Shown: positions 41,355-53,410, numbered from the stretch's first letter. The stretch is 64,000 nucleotides of DNA from Brachypterus glaber (GCA_958510825.1 OY294044.1:102090893-102154892); one strand, 5' to 3'. The notes: a model not told the origin generated them from the letters alone. Numbers and translations: made by a program.

Positions 41355-42661
41355 TTAATTGTAGTAGGTAATGTTATATAACTTGGGGCCTATGTATGCC
41401 AGTGATTTTTTCATTAAAGTCTTATAAGGTTTTATCAGAAATAAGTTTTGATTTAAATTAGATTTGGTTTCACGATCATGGTGAATGCGCCCCAGTATGT
41501 TTTTATTTTTATTTGTAAATTTTATAGCATTAATTATATAGAGGTTTTTTAAATCTAGCATATTAGTCATTTCAAATAAATCTGCAGAAGGAAATAGTTT
41601 ATTTTTTGAATACATTACTTTTAATATGTGAGTGTTTGTCATATGTATTACCCCATATACAAATTCCATATGTTATTACTGATTGTACTAAAGATATATA
41701 AATATTACGAAGGACGGTTTGTGGGAATAGGTCTCTTATTTTATAGAATACACCGGCTCACAAAAAAAAAAATTGTCTGTACACCGGGCGCCACCTATCT
41801 ACGGGCATGTTTTTCGACCCGCTGAATACGAATTTCAAGTCAGTTTAGGCCGTCCACCCTTCAATTTCGAGTAAATTGCAAAAAAACCCAAAAAATAGCG
41901 AAAATTCGATGTTTTGGCAAGAAAAAAAATTTTTTACTCGAAATTGAAGGGTGGACGGCCTAAACTGACTTGAAATTCGTATTCAGCGGGTCGAAAAACA
42001 TGCCCGTAGATAGGTGGCGCCCGGTGTACAGACAATTTTTTTTTGGTGTGCCGGTGATATTAATATAAATTTTCTAATTTTGGAAAATACATAGGAAGTG
42101 TGTTTATCCCATTTTAAGAAAGGGTCAATTACCACCCCCAAGTATTTGATTTGGCTAGCTTTTTTTATATCATTAGTTATACAATTGCAATTTTCTATAT
42201 TACAGTTAGTATGTAGTTTTATTGTTTCAAAATTAGGTTGATTTGCAACAGTAGCTGAAAAAGTCAAAAATTGTGTTTTACTTTCATTTAATGATAGCAG
42301 ATATTTGTCTAGCCAAATTCTCACTGTAGAGATTCCTGTTTTCCCCTCCAATAGAACGTTATCCCAATGACCACCCTCAAAAATCAAAACGGTGTCATCG
42401 GCGTACGATATTATTTTACCTCTTAATTTTTAATTAAAAATATCGTTTATGTAGATTAAAAATAGTTGAGGCGAGAGAGTTTTTTTAAGTGTTCACATAA
42501 AGGTGTTTTTATACATTTTTCTAGGATTTTACTAAAGTTATTTAAAATTGAAATTGGGCGATAATTGTTCATTTTGGTTTTTTCTCCTCCTTTGTGAATT
42601 GGAGTTATTATTGCAACTTTTAATTTATCAGGAAAGATTCCTTGTTCAAAACATAAATTTA
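41355..42661 (-). pseudogene. Retrotransposon RT domain, deleted and interrupted
   Basis: From 42661 the minus strand gives DKLKVAIITPIHKGG and NYRPISILNNFSKILEKCI (RT motifs 0-1). It then jumps directly to LSPQLFLIYIND (motif B) with a stop just after, then IISYADDTVLIF (motif C) and IKYLGVVIDPFLKWDKH. Motif 2a and catalytic motif A are deleted. At 42056 a MITE interrupts the thumb. The frame resumes exactly on its other side at 41750 and continues with LRNIYISLVQSVITYG in phase. Confidence 0.85.
41751..42056. mobile_element. 306-bp palindromic MITE, CACTA-like, inside a retrotransposon
   Basis: Ends CACCGGC(T/A)CAC are inverted, ATA flanks both sides (41748-41750 and 42057-42059), and long arms pair (GTACACCGGGCGCCACCTAT and its inverse; GGCCGTCCACCCTTCAATTT and its inverse) around a ~50-bp centre. 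CAC(C/T)-type ends with 3-bp duplications fit the CACTA/CMC group. Its removal restores the interrupted RT frame, so the boundaries are firm. Confidence 0.85.
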
Positions 42662-44177
42662 CTATGAAGGCAAAAAGTTTTTTATATTTTTAATAAGATT
42701 AACAGATATATTATCACATCCACTAGAACTATTGTTTTTTAGAGCTGAAATTTGTTTAAGTATTTCTAAGCTATTTACAGGGGTCATAAATATTGAATTT
42801 TGAATATTATTTTTTGTGTGATGGTAATTTTTTGTATTATCAAATTTCCTATTAATATTTTTTTGGATATTTTCACCAACTTGTGTAAAATAAGAATTGA
42901 ATTTTTTAGCAATATTTACCGGATTTGTTATTTCTGTTTTATTATTTATAAGTTTAAAATTTGTATTATGATTAGTATTCCTATTTATTGCCGTTTTTAT
43001 GGATTGCCAGATTTTTTTTGTATTTTTATTTGCCTTATGTAATGTTTTTGTATAATATTCCTTTTTAGCTTTTTGAATTTGAACTGTTACTTGGTTTCTA
43101 AAATTTTTGTATTCATTCCAAATATTTAAATTGTTTTTGTTCTTCAGAAATTTACGTTTTAAGTTTTCCCCTGTTTTAATCTTTTTTATAAGTTCCAAGT
43201 TCATCCAAGGCTTTAATTTAGGGTGAATTTTAAACTGTTTGTTTAATGCGGAAAAATTAATATTTTTTTGTATTATATTTATAAATGCGTTATATGCGGT
43301 ATTTACGTTATTTTCATTGTAAACATTGTCCCAGGTTTCTGTTCTAAAAGATTCATTTAGTTTATCGTAATCGACTATTTTTTTAAATATTGTTTTATTT
43401 TTACTGGTCATTTTTTGTATATCTAATTTGGACTCTGATGTTATATTTAAAATTGTGCTTAAATGATCAGTTGGCGTTTCTTCTATTATACCTTGAAATT
43501 TAAAATTTTTGACATTACACTTGACAAAATAATGATCTATACAACTTTCGCTGTCTGCGGTTATTCTTGTATTTTCATTAATATAGCTTTGGAAACCGAC
43601 TGAATTTAAAGTATTTAAATATGCAATAGAATTTTCATTTAGTTGACCCTTAATATTAATATTTATGTCCCCAGCAATTATATTTATATCACTATTTGAA
43701 TGTTCTTGCAATAAAACGTTTAAATCCTCCAAAAAGAGTTTTACATTCGAGGCATACACTCTATATAATGCAATAATGTTAAAGGAGTAGTTATTTAATG
43801 TAAACTTTATTATAGAAAATGTTACCTCATTATATTTTTTATCAATGATAGTTGCATCAATTTAAAACATATATCACACAACCATCATGTGTATTAAATT
43901 TAGCTTGATTATAGTGTATATTATAATTATTTATTGAAAAATATTGGGGGCATTCAACATTAAAAGTTTCTGTAAGTATTATTATATCAAATTGTACCTT
44001 ATAAGACTCCAATAGAACCAATAACTCGTCATAATTACAGTTTATGCTCCTGATGTTTACGTGAAAAATATTTAAACCAGATTGTAGATTAATGTTTTCG
44101 CTTATTTCCCCTATTCTCCAATACCTCGACTCCCTTATATCCTCATAATTATCTATCTCATCTAAATATTGCAACAT
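42662..44177 (-). pseudogene. Retrotransposon endonuclease domain and linker, frameshifted
   Basis: The first frame (44177-43857) has HVNIRSINCNYDELL and IIILTETF, the N-terminal APE-type endonuclease motifs. The reading moves to another frame at about 43858, where NIIALYRVYASN, NIIAGDININI, SCIDHYF and TPTDHLS continue the domain in order with the expected catalytic D, N and H. The linker to RT (KKEYYTKTLHKANKN...IWQSIKTAIN) follows. In an active element it nicks the target DNA. A single frameshift is the only lesion in this part. Confidence 0.87.
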
Positions 44178-44331
44178 AGCCTAAAAAATAAAAATAAATT
44201 AAAATAAAAATAAAAAAGTTAGTCTTAATAAAAACAACTTAATAAATAGTTGTTTTTTGCTCTATAAAAAAATGTGTGAATTAGTCGCTGCTACGAATGT
44301 TCCAATATATATTTTATATACTATCAATACA

Positions 44332-44992
44332 TCATTTTAAAGCAAGTAAAATTACCTTTTCGACCATATATTTTTTTAATGTTTTAAATATTTTTTTAGA
44401 GTTCTCTCTTTTAATTTTTTTTGCTGAAAAATAAAAAATAAATAAATATTTTTTTTGAAAAATTTTATTTATATTATTTTTAATTAGTTTATAAACTATA
44501 ATTATAATTGATGTATTTGTATCATAAAATAAACCATTGTTTAAAAACTGTTGTACTTTTTTAAATTGTCTACAAAAAATAAGAAAATATTTAGTTAAAT
44601 AAAAAATTTTATAAGTTTTAAAATGATCAGTCATACGACTCCGCTTTCTATTAACACGTTCACTACCCGGGGTATATTTGAGTTTCGACCCCACAGACCA
44701 AACACAAATAATAATAATAGAATAAACTGGCTATAAATCACTAACGATATCAGCCATGAACAGGCGGACATTTAATACAGCAAGGTGGTCGGCTCATATT
44801 TGAGACACAGGTCTATTTGAAAAAATTTTTTGGCTCACATATGAGCCGCTTGGTAGCGCACATGTTAAAAAAAATCCCCCATGCTCCCCCTGCCCACAAA
44901 GCTGAAAATATTAAATATATCCAAAAACATAGTTAAATTTGGTCGATGTCTCTACTCGTTTAAAAGTTAAGGTGACTTTTGGACCGCTCTAT
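44332..44992. mobile_element. Partial Tc1-like inverted-repeat element (right part)
   Basis: The right end GTGACTTTTGGACCGCTCTA at 44972-44991 matches the ends of the elements at 4543-6463 and 60473-61100. The ATTAAATATATCC and GTCGATGTCTCTACTCGTT stretches match their subterminal parts. The left end was not found; the retrotransposon at 40975-44180 may have replaced it. It is split by a piggyBac-like MITE. Confidence 0.55.
44655..44864. mobile_element. piggyBac-like MITE with TTAA target duplication
   Basis: TTAA flanks both ends (44651-44654, 44865-44868). The ends CACGTTCACTACC and, inverted, CATGTGCGCTACC match with a few differences. Inner GGCTCATATTTGAG and CTCACATATGAGCC also pair. 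It is 210 bp and non-coding. Confidence 0.78.
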
Positions 44993-45237
44993 ATAGAAGA
45001 TTATAATTTTTAATTTTAGACGATTTCAGCTTTTCCTTTCTTCCGGACGCGTCCGGAAATACTGAATTAATCACTCGTTAATTGCTATAAGGTAGTATAC
45101 CCAAGATTTCGATTTCCGTAAGGCTTATAAATACTTAAGTTAACTTCAAAATTAGCAGTTTATCAAGTATTACCATAAATTTTAATGAACTTTAAGTGAG
45201 CAAAAACTATTCCAATTAGGACCATTTGTATAGATAA
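44993..45237. other. Spacer, nothing recognised
   Basis: Short AT-rich stretch between two elements. Confidence 0.4.
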
Positions 45238-46761
45238 CACTGGTCGACAAATCTGAAGATTTCTCTAACTGAGATTCCAGAAATAGGTTTATACTAATTT
45301 TGGGTCGCTGAATTTAAATCCGAAGGCCGTTTATCTCCATCACCCTCAAATTTTTTGATATCATAAAAAAAGTTAAAATTGGGAAAATTGATTTTGTGTA
45401 ATTACAAGAAAATGCTTTAACTTATCACATTAAAATTTAGTACGGTTAATAGGGGTAATATAAGTTATTTATTCCTTTACTTACCCAAAAATACAATTGT
45501 GTGTATGTCAGAGGCGTGCGTTCTAAAGTGTTTCTGTAATATATTTCTCCAACAAAATTTATGTTTAAGAATTTTACAATTTCGATAAAAAATGATTATT
45601 TATTGATTAATTTTACGTAAAAAACATATTGGACGTTTTGATCAAAGGTCAATAGTTTTTTCGGAAAAATAGGTTTAAACATATCTCTGCAAGTTCCACT
45701 AAGAAAAAAACTGCTGCCAACAAGATAATACTTTCTCCTATAGGTCTAGGTTTATTAAAATAAAAATAAAAATAAATAAATTAATTAAAAAAAAATAAAT
45801 TAAATTTTTTTTTCCGAAAAAAGTCTCTTTTTTCGTTTTAACGAAAAATAAAAAAAAGTTTAACCCCATTTTACCCCCTTACCCCACCCCAATTTTTATC
45901 AAAAAAAAATATCCTAGCCACATAAAAAAAGGTGAATAGTTTTTTTTCCTATATATTTTGAGGCCCTGAATCCGAATTTGAAGTCAAAATAGCACCTTAT
46001 CCAATTAGTTTTACAGGTGATGTGCTATTTTAACCTCAAATTCGGATTCAGCGCCTCAAAATACATAGGAAAAAAAAACTATTGAATTTTTTTTGTGTGG
46101 CTAGGATATTTTTTTTGATAAAAATCGGGGTGGGGTAAGGGGGTAAAATGGGGTTAAAACTTTTTTTTATTTTTTTTCAATTTATTTTTCGTCAAAACGA
46201 AAAAAGAGACTTTTTTCGGAAAATAAAAAAATTATTTTTTTTTTAATTTATTTATTTATTTTTATTTTTATTTTAATAAACCTAGACCTTGTTGGCAGCA
46301 GTTTTTTTCTCAGTGGAACTTGCAAAGATATGTTTAAACCTATTTTTCTCGAAAACTATTGACCTTTGATCAAAAGGTCCAGTATGTTTTTTACGTAAAA
46401 TTAATCAATAAATAATAATTTTTATCGAAATTGTAAAATTCTTAAACATAAATTTAGTTGGAGAAATATATTACAGAAACACTTTAGAACGCACGCCTCT
46501 GACATACACACAATTGTATTTTTGGGTAAGTAGGGGAATAAATAACTTATATTACCACTATTAACCGTACTTAATTTTAATGTGAAAAAGTCAAAGCATT
46601 TTCTTGTAATTACACAAAATAGATTTTCCTAATTTTAACTTTTTTTATGATATAAAAAAATCTGAGGGTGATGGAGACAAACGGCCTTCGGATTTGGATT
46701 CAGCGAATAAACCTATGTCTGGACTCTCAGTTAGAGAAATCTTCAGATTTGTCGACCAGTG
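45238..46761. mobile_element. 1.5-kb CACTA-like foldback element
   Basis: Ends CACTGGTCGACAAATCTGAA are inverted at 45238 and 46761 and flanked by TAA on both sides (45235-45237, 46762-46764). The arms (about 750 bp each) pair almost throughout, with GAAGGCCGTTT(A/G)TCTCCATC, GAACGCACGCCTCTGACATA and ATTCGGATTCAG-type blocks, leaving a loop of about 30 bp near 46000. CACTG ends with 3-bp duplications fit the CACTA/CMC group. No transposase. Inner arm sequences (CTGCTGCCAACAA, GGTGGGGTAAGGG) are shared with fragments at 14.8-15.4 and 33.1 kb. Confidence 0.83.
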
Positions 46762-47550
46762 TAATCCAACTACCCTACATAGTAATATTAAAATATCGGT
46801 TACTGATATTCTTATTGACTAATAAATGGCTATTGGTTTATTTTATATAACTTATTTTACACGTTTACCTATTTTACAAGTTTTTAAGAAATATCTAGGT
46901 CAAAAAACTTGAATTTTATTTAATTTTTTTTTTTTTTTTTTGGTTAAAGTTTACTACCTACATTTGCTTCTTGATAGGAAAAAAAGTTGTGAAAAATTAC
47001 AAAAGTCACAGCTTTGTGTACTTTTAATTTATTAATTTTTTTTTTTTTCATTTTAAAACAAAGTAATCATAGTTTTGTGTTCATCCCGACGAACTTCTCT
47101 CATCTTAACTATAAATGTAGGAGTGACCAATATTTGTAATTTTGGCGAAGGCGCCACATCGGCTTCCTAGTTCTAAGGTGGTTGCAGGTATTATGGCCAT
47201 GTATTTATTATGGCCAATTTGCCATATTTCAAAAAGTAAGAATGAAAAAATTTTGATTACAGTATTTAAAGTTAGTGTTTCTAACAAGATTACTAGGGCA
47301 AGTGCTAGATCGCGCCACTATTAATGGTTTTAATTCTGCAACGATTTTAGTGATTTTCTTTTCGTTGGTAAACGATTATAGAAAAATTTTAATATTTTGA
47401 AAATTCATAACATTTGATTACGGTAAGAACTTTAAATTTTATTTATATTTGATTATAAAAAAACGTCCCATTTAACAGTTGGTCTATATAGAATTTCAGT
47501 CAGTAAACGTAACTTTAACAAAAATTTAGGAAATCTTCTACATTACAATA
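46762..47550. other. Spacer with one GC-richer patch
   Basis: 47130-47330 is GC-richer and open on both strands for about 60 codons (for example SRCGAFAKITNIGHSY on the minus strand). It may be a transposon fragment; neither frame could be identified. Confidence 0.35.
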
Positions 47551-47559
47551 TAGAGTAAT

Positions 47560-48327
47560 ATGTACTTTGCGGACGATACTACTTTAACAATCACGGGTAA
47601 ATATATTTTTCAGGTCCTTGGGTGGGCTGCGCTGGCACAAGAGATTGCCGCTTCCTGGTTCGCTGCTAACAACCTGTCACTAAATGACGCAAAGACTGAA
47701 TCCATGCTTTTCACTTTAAAACATAAAAATTTTGAAACTGCCTCCAGTGTAAAATTTTTGGGCGTTTATTTAGATCCCTTACTCACATGGAAATCTCATG
47801 TAGATCAATTAACAACCAAATTAGCCAAACAAGCTTTCTGTCTTAGAAACTTAAAAGACACCGTAACTACCCAAGTCTTACGTACTGCATATTTTGGCCT
47901 CTTTCACTCCATTATGAGCTATGGTATTATAGCATGGGGAAATTGTGCGTTTAGTGACGAGGTTTTTAGCATGCAAAGGAGGGCCATCAGAGTGATTTCG
48001 GGTTTAGGTTTTAGGGATGATTGCAAAGAAAATTTTATTAAATTAAAAATTCTAACTTTTCCTTCTCTTTATATATACAACTGTTTAATCTTTGTCTACC
48101 GCACCCGAAATGACTCTGAAACCTCCAAGGGCAAGGACATACATGTTCATGATACCCGCATAAAAAATGATATTCGTCCTCAGTTCTATCGACTTTCAAA
48201 ATCGCAAAATGGTCCTAACTTTCTTTCATTTAAATTTTTTAATAAACTCCCCATAAGAGTTCGCAGTCTTCCAGAGAAAAAATTCAAAGAATGTATTAAT
48301 TTCCAGAGCATTCTATTCTGTAAATGA
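47560..48327 (+). pseudogene. Jockey-type retrotransposon, RT C-terminal half (5' truncated)
   Basis: The frame starts at the catalytic YFADDTTLTI box and runs 255 codons to TGA at 48325-48327. The conserved KFLGVYLDPLLTWKSHV block, MSYGIIAWG and KFFNKLPIRVR follow in order. Everything upstream of motif C is missing. The copy ends in AATAAAGATTGAAAGATTGAAAGA, an 8-bp repeated tail near 48528-48551. Intact as a frame but not a whole enzyme. Confidence 0.9.
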
Positions 48328-48551
48328 TTTTTTAAAACTAAACCTTACTGTTTCAGACTTTAAAATCATGAATCCCAGTAATTAATTATTAATATACTGT
48401 CTGCTTTCCTTGAAAGGCTTGTTATTTATTTATTTATTATATATAAGTTCTATAAGTTTTATAAGATATATAAGTTTTACAGCATTATGACTTATGCGAT
48501 AAATTATTGTGTAATTTGTTAGGCATCAATAAAGATTGAAAGATTGAAAGA

Positions 48552-49145
48552 TATGGCCAGTTTGTGTGTATAGTAATATGGCCATGGCAATAAGCATGCT
48601 TCCTGCAGGAAGCTATGAGGCTTGGTGATAGATGTTAGGTTTATTTACATAAATATTGAGTTAGACTAACAAAAAATATAAAGGACCATTTTTATTCAGA
48701 TTGTGAATAATTTAAAAAAAATAGCTAGTATAAAATATTTATCAAGTATGTTTTACTTTACCTAAAGTCATTAATTTTTTTTTTTTATATTTTATGAAGT
48801 GTATAGTTTTTATTCATTTTTTTTAATTTTATATAATAAAAGCATATCAATACTTAACTTGATAATATTTAGAAAAATATGATTTATTTTATATGTGGCC
48901 ATATTACCAGCACAGTGTTGGTAATATCGCCAATTCATAAATTTTTTTAAATGGCCTATAATTTTTTATTTCTCTAAACTTTTTTCATGTTTTTCTTTAA
49001 TAACTTAAGCATAAATAAGTAATATGGGCTCTAAAGTATTATTTTGTTTTGAAGTTATCTCCTTTAATTTTTATCAGCAATTATACATTAGCATGGGCAT
49101 AATACCTGCACTTACCTTATTTTGGATAGCTTATAGCCTATGATA
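48552..49145. other. AT-rich spacer
   Basis: Nothing recognised; ATATGGCCA/TGGCCATAT words recur near 48551, 48582 and 48897. Confidence 0.4.
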
Positions 49146-50547
49146 GGCTATACTGCCCTCTGAACTAGAAAGCAGTAACTCAATTTGCTGACAGCAGCGT
49201 TTTTAAAATGTAACATCAGAGTTGACAGGAAAACGTCGATATGCGACAAATGGTGAAGCTGGAGCTAAAGTGGTCTAACTAATAAAATGTAAATGTGGAG
49301 AAAATGAAGAAAACGGGTTTTGACTTATAATTTAATCACTTTTACCTTTAAAATATAACTTTTTGGGCATATGTTACCATAAAAAATAAAAAACTTTTCT
49401 CATTAAAATAACTTTAGTTTTGGGTGCCTTCAATTAAATAAGGCTGGTTTTTACAGAAACAGGGTCACAATATGAATAATTTTAGCTAAAAACGCACAAG
49501 AAACGTTGTATAGAACATAAAAAGACCCACCAAATAAGTTTATAATTAATTTAATGTAATTTTAAAGCTATTTCATACATAAAATTTAGAAATTGCTATT
49601 TTTGCCAAAAGTGAAAAAGCTGAAGTGGTCTAACTAACATTGTTTTCAACACCCGTTATTTCCCAAACAAAACCAACTATTGCAACAATTATGCGTAAAG
49701 CAGTGGTAGTACTATATTATAAAATTATTTTGAGGTGTCCAAGTATTACGTAACACTTTTTGGGATATACCTAATAAGCCTATATTTTACAATTTTTTTT
49801 TTGTAAAAACAGGCTCATTTAGTATACCCTAAAAAGTGTTACGTAATACTTGGGCACGCCCAAAAATAATTTTATAGCATAGTTTAAAGGTAGTACTACA
49901 CTATTTCACGAATAATTGTTGCAATAGTTAGTTTTGTTTGGGAAATAACGAGTGTTTGAAACAATGTTAATTAGACCACTTCAGCTTTTTCACTTTTGGC
50001 AAAAATAGCAATTTCTAAATTTTATGTATGAAATAGCTTTAAAATTACATTAAATTAATTATAAACTTATTTGGTGGGTCTTTTTATGTTCTATACAACG
50101 TTTCTTGTGCGTTTTTAGCTAAAATTATTCATATTGTGACCCTGTTTCTGTAAAAACCAGCCTTATTTAGTATACTCAAAAAGTGTTGCGTAATACTTGG
50201 ATACACCAAAAAATAATTTTATTATATTATATATATATATTATCGCTTATATATATTTTTTGCAAATATTATTTAGAAACAGGAAAATAAATATTTAAAG
50301 TACAATGAGTTAAACCCTTTTTAAGCAATTTAAAAAATAAATAAATGTAGAGTTCCTAAATGTTATCGTTTAAATTAAGGGGTTTGGGCAGGTTTATAGA
50401 CCTAATGTGATTAAACTATAAATATACAATGTCTAGTATTGAAATATGGCCGTAACTCATTTTCGCCAAAAATGTTAGTTAGACCACTTTAGCTCCAGCT
50501 TCACCAAATGGAGTTACTTATTTCTAGCTTAGTAGGGCAGTATAGCC
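49146..50547. mobile_element. 1.4-kb inverted-repeat element, GGCTATACTGCCCT ends
   Basis: GGCTATACTGCCCT is exactly inverted at both ends, and ATGATA/GTGATA flank them (possible 5-6 bp duplication). The arms pair over several hundred bases, for example GCTGGAGCTAAAGTGGTCTA with its inverse near 50490 and TGTATAGAACATAAAAAGAC with its inverse near 50085. AAGTGTTACGTAATACTTGG-type sequence occurs three times. No ORF. A half copy is at 36426-36975. Confidence 0.75.
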
Positions 50548-51095
50548 GTGATAACATCTCGGCTCCTGGGACTCTATTCTTGACCAATTGAAAAAATAAT
50601 TCGCATACGCACTTGCTATGATACAACTAATCACATATTAGCAATAGCAACAGCACAGATCAGTTATTCGAGAGCCTGATTGGTCCCGTTTACCGGCGAT
50701 GCTATCACATTACATTCACATGAGATGTGAATTGCTCCCCTGGTGGTGCGGATGTATTAATTAACTTTAAAACGAATGAACGCTAAAAATATTTTATAGG
50801 CCTATAAATTTACGTTTAATTAGTTATTTTGTGCCGAAGTGTTACATAGTTAAAATTCTGCACATAAATTAAATATAACACGCTTAGTTAGCTAGTCTAA
50901 TAATTATAATTAGCTAATAATTCATCTTTTTTTATTTAAAAATAAGTAATTAAAATTATAAACAGTGAGTAACTCCTGATGCCTCTTTTCGAGAAAGTCG
51001 TTTATTCGTTTTTCTTAAAATTCAGGTTTTAAGTATAAATAATAACTTCTAATGTGTAGATTTCTTATGATTATTGTTCACACTATATAATTTAT
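50548..51095. other. Spacer, partly GC-richer
   Basis: 50560-50770 has normal GC but no frame with splice-like ends; TCACATGAGATGTGA is a small palindrome. Upstream NOS exons were looked for here and not found. Confidence 0.4.
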
Positions 51096-51867
51096 ATACA
51101 GAGTGTCCGGAAATAAGGTTTGGAAACTTCAGGAGCCAATTCCTCGGACGAAAATAAGAAAAAAAGTTTCTATGGCCATGGGTCCGAAAATGCTTATTAA
51201 CGGAGCTACAGCCTTCCAATGTCCCCTAAAGAAAGTTTTTATTTATTATCTCAGGAAACCTTTAAGATATAGCAACGAGGTTTTGCACGTAAGCTAATTT
51301 TAATAAGGCCCATCTTTAAGATATAGCAACGAAGTTTTGCACGTAAGCTAATTTTAATAAGGCCCATCTTCGTATGTTATTTTCATGTACTTTTTTTAAC
51401 GAGGGGTTTTCCCAAACTTTTTTGTAATTTTATTTCTGGAATATGATTCCTCAGGTCAAAATACATAAAAAAGGTACTCCTGTAGCAATACTGTAATTCA
51501 CCGTTTTCGAGAAAATTTCATTTCAAGGTAAATTTCAAGGTTCGAGGACGAAAAATTAAATACTAAAATGATGAAAACCATAATTTCAATGATGCTGGGG
51601 AATACATCAAAAAATAAGAAAAAAACCTCATATTCAGATACTTGCAAAAATCAATCCTAATGAAGCTATGGTCTCCTAAAAATGCACATTTTTAAAGGGC
51701 CATAGTAACTTTAAAAGCGAATTTTCGACCTATATGTATATAATTTTTTTTCTTAGTTTTTCATATAAAATAACCCTGCATCGTTGTAATTTTGGTTTTC
51801 AGCATTTTTGTATTTAATTTTTTGTGAAATTTCACCTTAAAATGATTATATAACGTGTTTAAAATTA

Positions 51868-52704
51868 TTGTTTGCTGACGACTTAAAACTGTTTCTCAGA
51901 ATAATTGATCTCGCAGACTGTCAGTTTCTTCAAGAACAGCTAAATCAACTAGTTATTTGGTGCGTGCGAAATAAATTGTTTCTCAACATTCAAAAATGCA
52001 AAGTTATAACTTTTACTAGGAAAATACATACTTTCGATTTTAATTATGCAATTAACAATCAAAATTTAGCCAGATGTGAAAAAGTCAAAGACTTAGGCGT
52101 AGTATTTGACACAAAACTAACTTTTAATGATCACGTTGATGCTACCGTTAAGGCTTCAAATAAAATGCTAGGATTTCTAGTTAGAAGTTGTCAACAGTTT
52201 AGATCTGAGGTTTGTCTGAAATCCCTTTATTTTGCGCTTGTTAGATCAAAATTGGAGTATGCTTCCTTTATTTGGTATCCCAAAGCTGCCACTCAAAAGG
52301 AGAACGTTGAACGGGTTCAGCGTAAGTTTTTAAAATTCCTCAACTTTAAAGTTCGCGGCTCTTACCCCCCTCAGGGCATTGACGAGGAGGTTTTGCGAGT
52401 CAGATTCTCAGTCCAATCGCTTGAAAATCGAAGAATACTATCAGCTATCTCTATTTTTTACAGAATAATTCACAATCTTATTGATTGTAATTTATTGCTA
52501 GGAAAAATTGATTTTTTAGTTCCCCGACTGAATGCTAGGCAAACTGATTCTTTTTCGCTGTCAATCCCAAGAACAAATTTATTATTGAAGTCCCCAATTT
52601 ATGTCATGTGTGATAATGTTAATACTTATAGTATAAATTGTGATATATTTTTTGAAAAACTCAGTTCCGTTTTAAAAAAATCAAGCGTAAATTTAGGTAT
52701 TTAA
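51868..52704 (+). pseudogene. Non-LTR retrotransposon, RT C-terminal half, inserted in a foldback element
   Basis: The frame begins at LLFADDLKLFLRI (RT motif C, near 51865) and continues 278 codons to TAA at 52702-52704. It has the KVKDLGVVFDTKLTFNDHV block, an EYASFIWYP thumb motif and a long C-terminal region of jockey type. It belongs to another lineage than the copies at 47560 and 53972 (VVFDTK instead of VYLD). The 3' end is an (ATT)n tail at 52850-52880. An 11-bp duplication, TTAAAATGATT, bounds it. Truncated, hence immobile. Confidence 0.9.
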
Positions 52705-52849
52705 GATTTAGCTTAATTTCTATTTTTAATTTTTAAAATTTAATTTTTTATATCTAAATTTATTTTTGTTACTTAATATTCTTATTTATATTTGTTATTA
52801 TGAAATGAAATTGTCCTGTTATTGGATTACTCTGTTGGGCAATAAAGAC

Positions 52850-52880
<31 letters not shown>
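52850..52880 (+). repeat. (ATT)n tail of the retrotransposon copy
   Basis: About ten ATT units following AATAAAGACT, at the 3' junction with the foldback element. Confidence 0.85.
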
Positions 52881-52882
<2 letters not shown>

Positions 52883-53410
52883 AATGATTTTTTCTCGAAA
52901 ACAGTTAATCCTTCAGTATTAAAACACATAACATTTTTATGATATTTGACCCAAGGAATCATGTTTCAATAATAAAATTACAAAAAAGTTTTACCGAAAA
53001 AAGTTTGGGATAAAACTGATAAGGCCCCCTGTTTCGCACACCCCCTGGTTAAAATAAGTACATAAAAATAACATAAGAAGATGGGTCTTATTAAGATTAG
53101 TTTACTTGCAAAACCTCGTTGATATATCTCAAAGGATTCCTGAGATAATAAATAAAAACCTTCTTTAGGACCCCAAAATTGGAGGGCTGTAGCTCCGTCA
53201 ATAAGCATTTTCGGACCCATGTCCATAGAAACTTTTTTTTCTTATTTTCGTCGGAGGAATTGGCTTCCGAAGTTACCAAACGTTGTTTCCAGACACCCTG
53301 CATAACTATAATTCAAATTCTTCTTAAAAAAAATCACCAAAAAAAAAGCTTTAAGAAAAACACTAAATGCATTTTATGATACAATAAACTATACTTTTTC
53401 TTTGTTTTAG

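Larger units (their letters stand above)
40975..44180 (-). mobile_element. Jockey-type non-LTR retrotransposon, nearly full-length domains but broken
   Basis: On the minus strand it starts near 44180 with the endonuclease, continues through the linker and RT, and ends near 40975-41000 in AATAAATTTATTTATT-like tail sequence. It has a frameshift near 43858, an internal deletion that removes RT motif A, a stop near 42430, and a 306-bp MITE insertion at 41751-42056. It is the only element here that still has an endonuclease of this class. Confidence 0.85.
51096..53303. mobile_element. Long foldback element, copy 4 of the TACAGGGTG family, split by a retrotransposon
   Basis: Left end TACAGAGTGTCCGGAAATA at 51097; right end TGTTTCCAGACACCCTGCA ending near 53302. 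Arms share GGGTCCGAAAATGCTTATT and GAGGAATTGGCTTCC. It is interrupted by a retrotransposon copy at 51847-52882 with TTAAAATGATT repeated at both junctions. A direct duplication of AAGATATAGCAACGA...AAGGCCCATCTT lies at about 51262-51370. The original element is about 1.17 kb. Confidence 0.78.

Noticed and set aside
44332..44694. 120-codon minus-strand frame
   Set aside because: It crosses the end of a piggyBac-like MITE and the body of a Tc1-like element; residues are K/I/F/N-rich as expected from AT-rich DNA.
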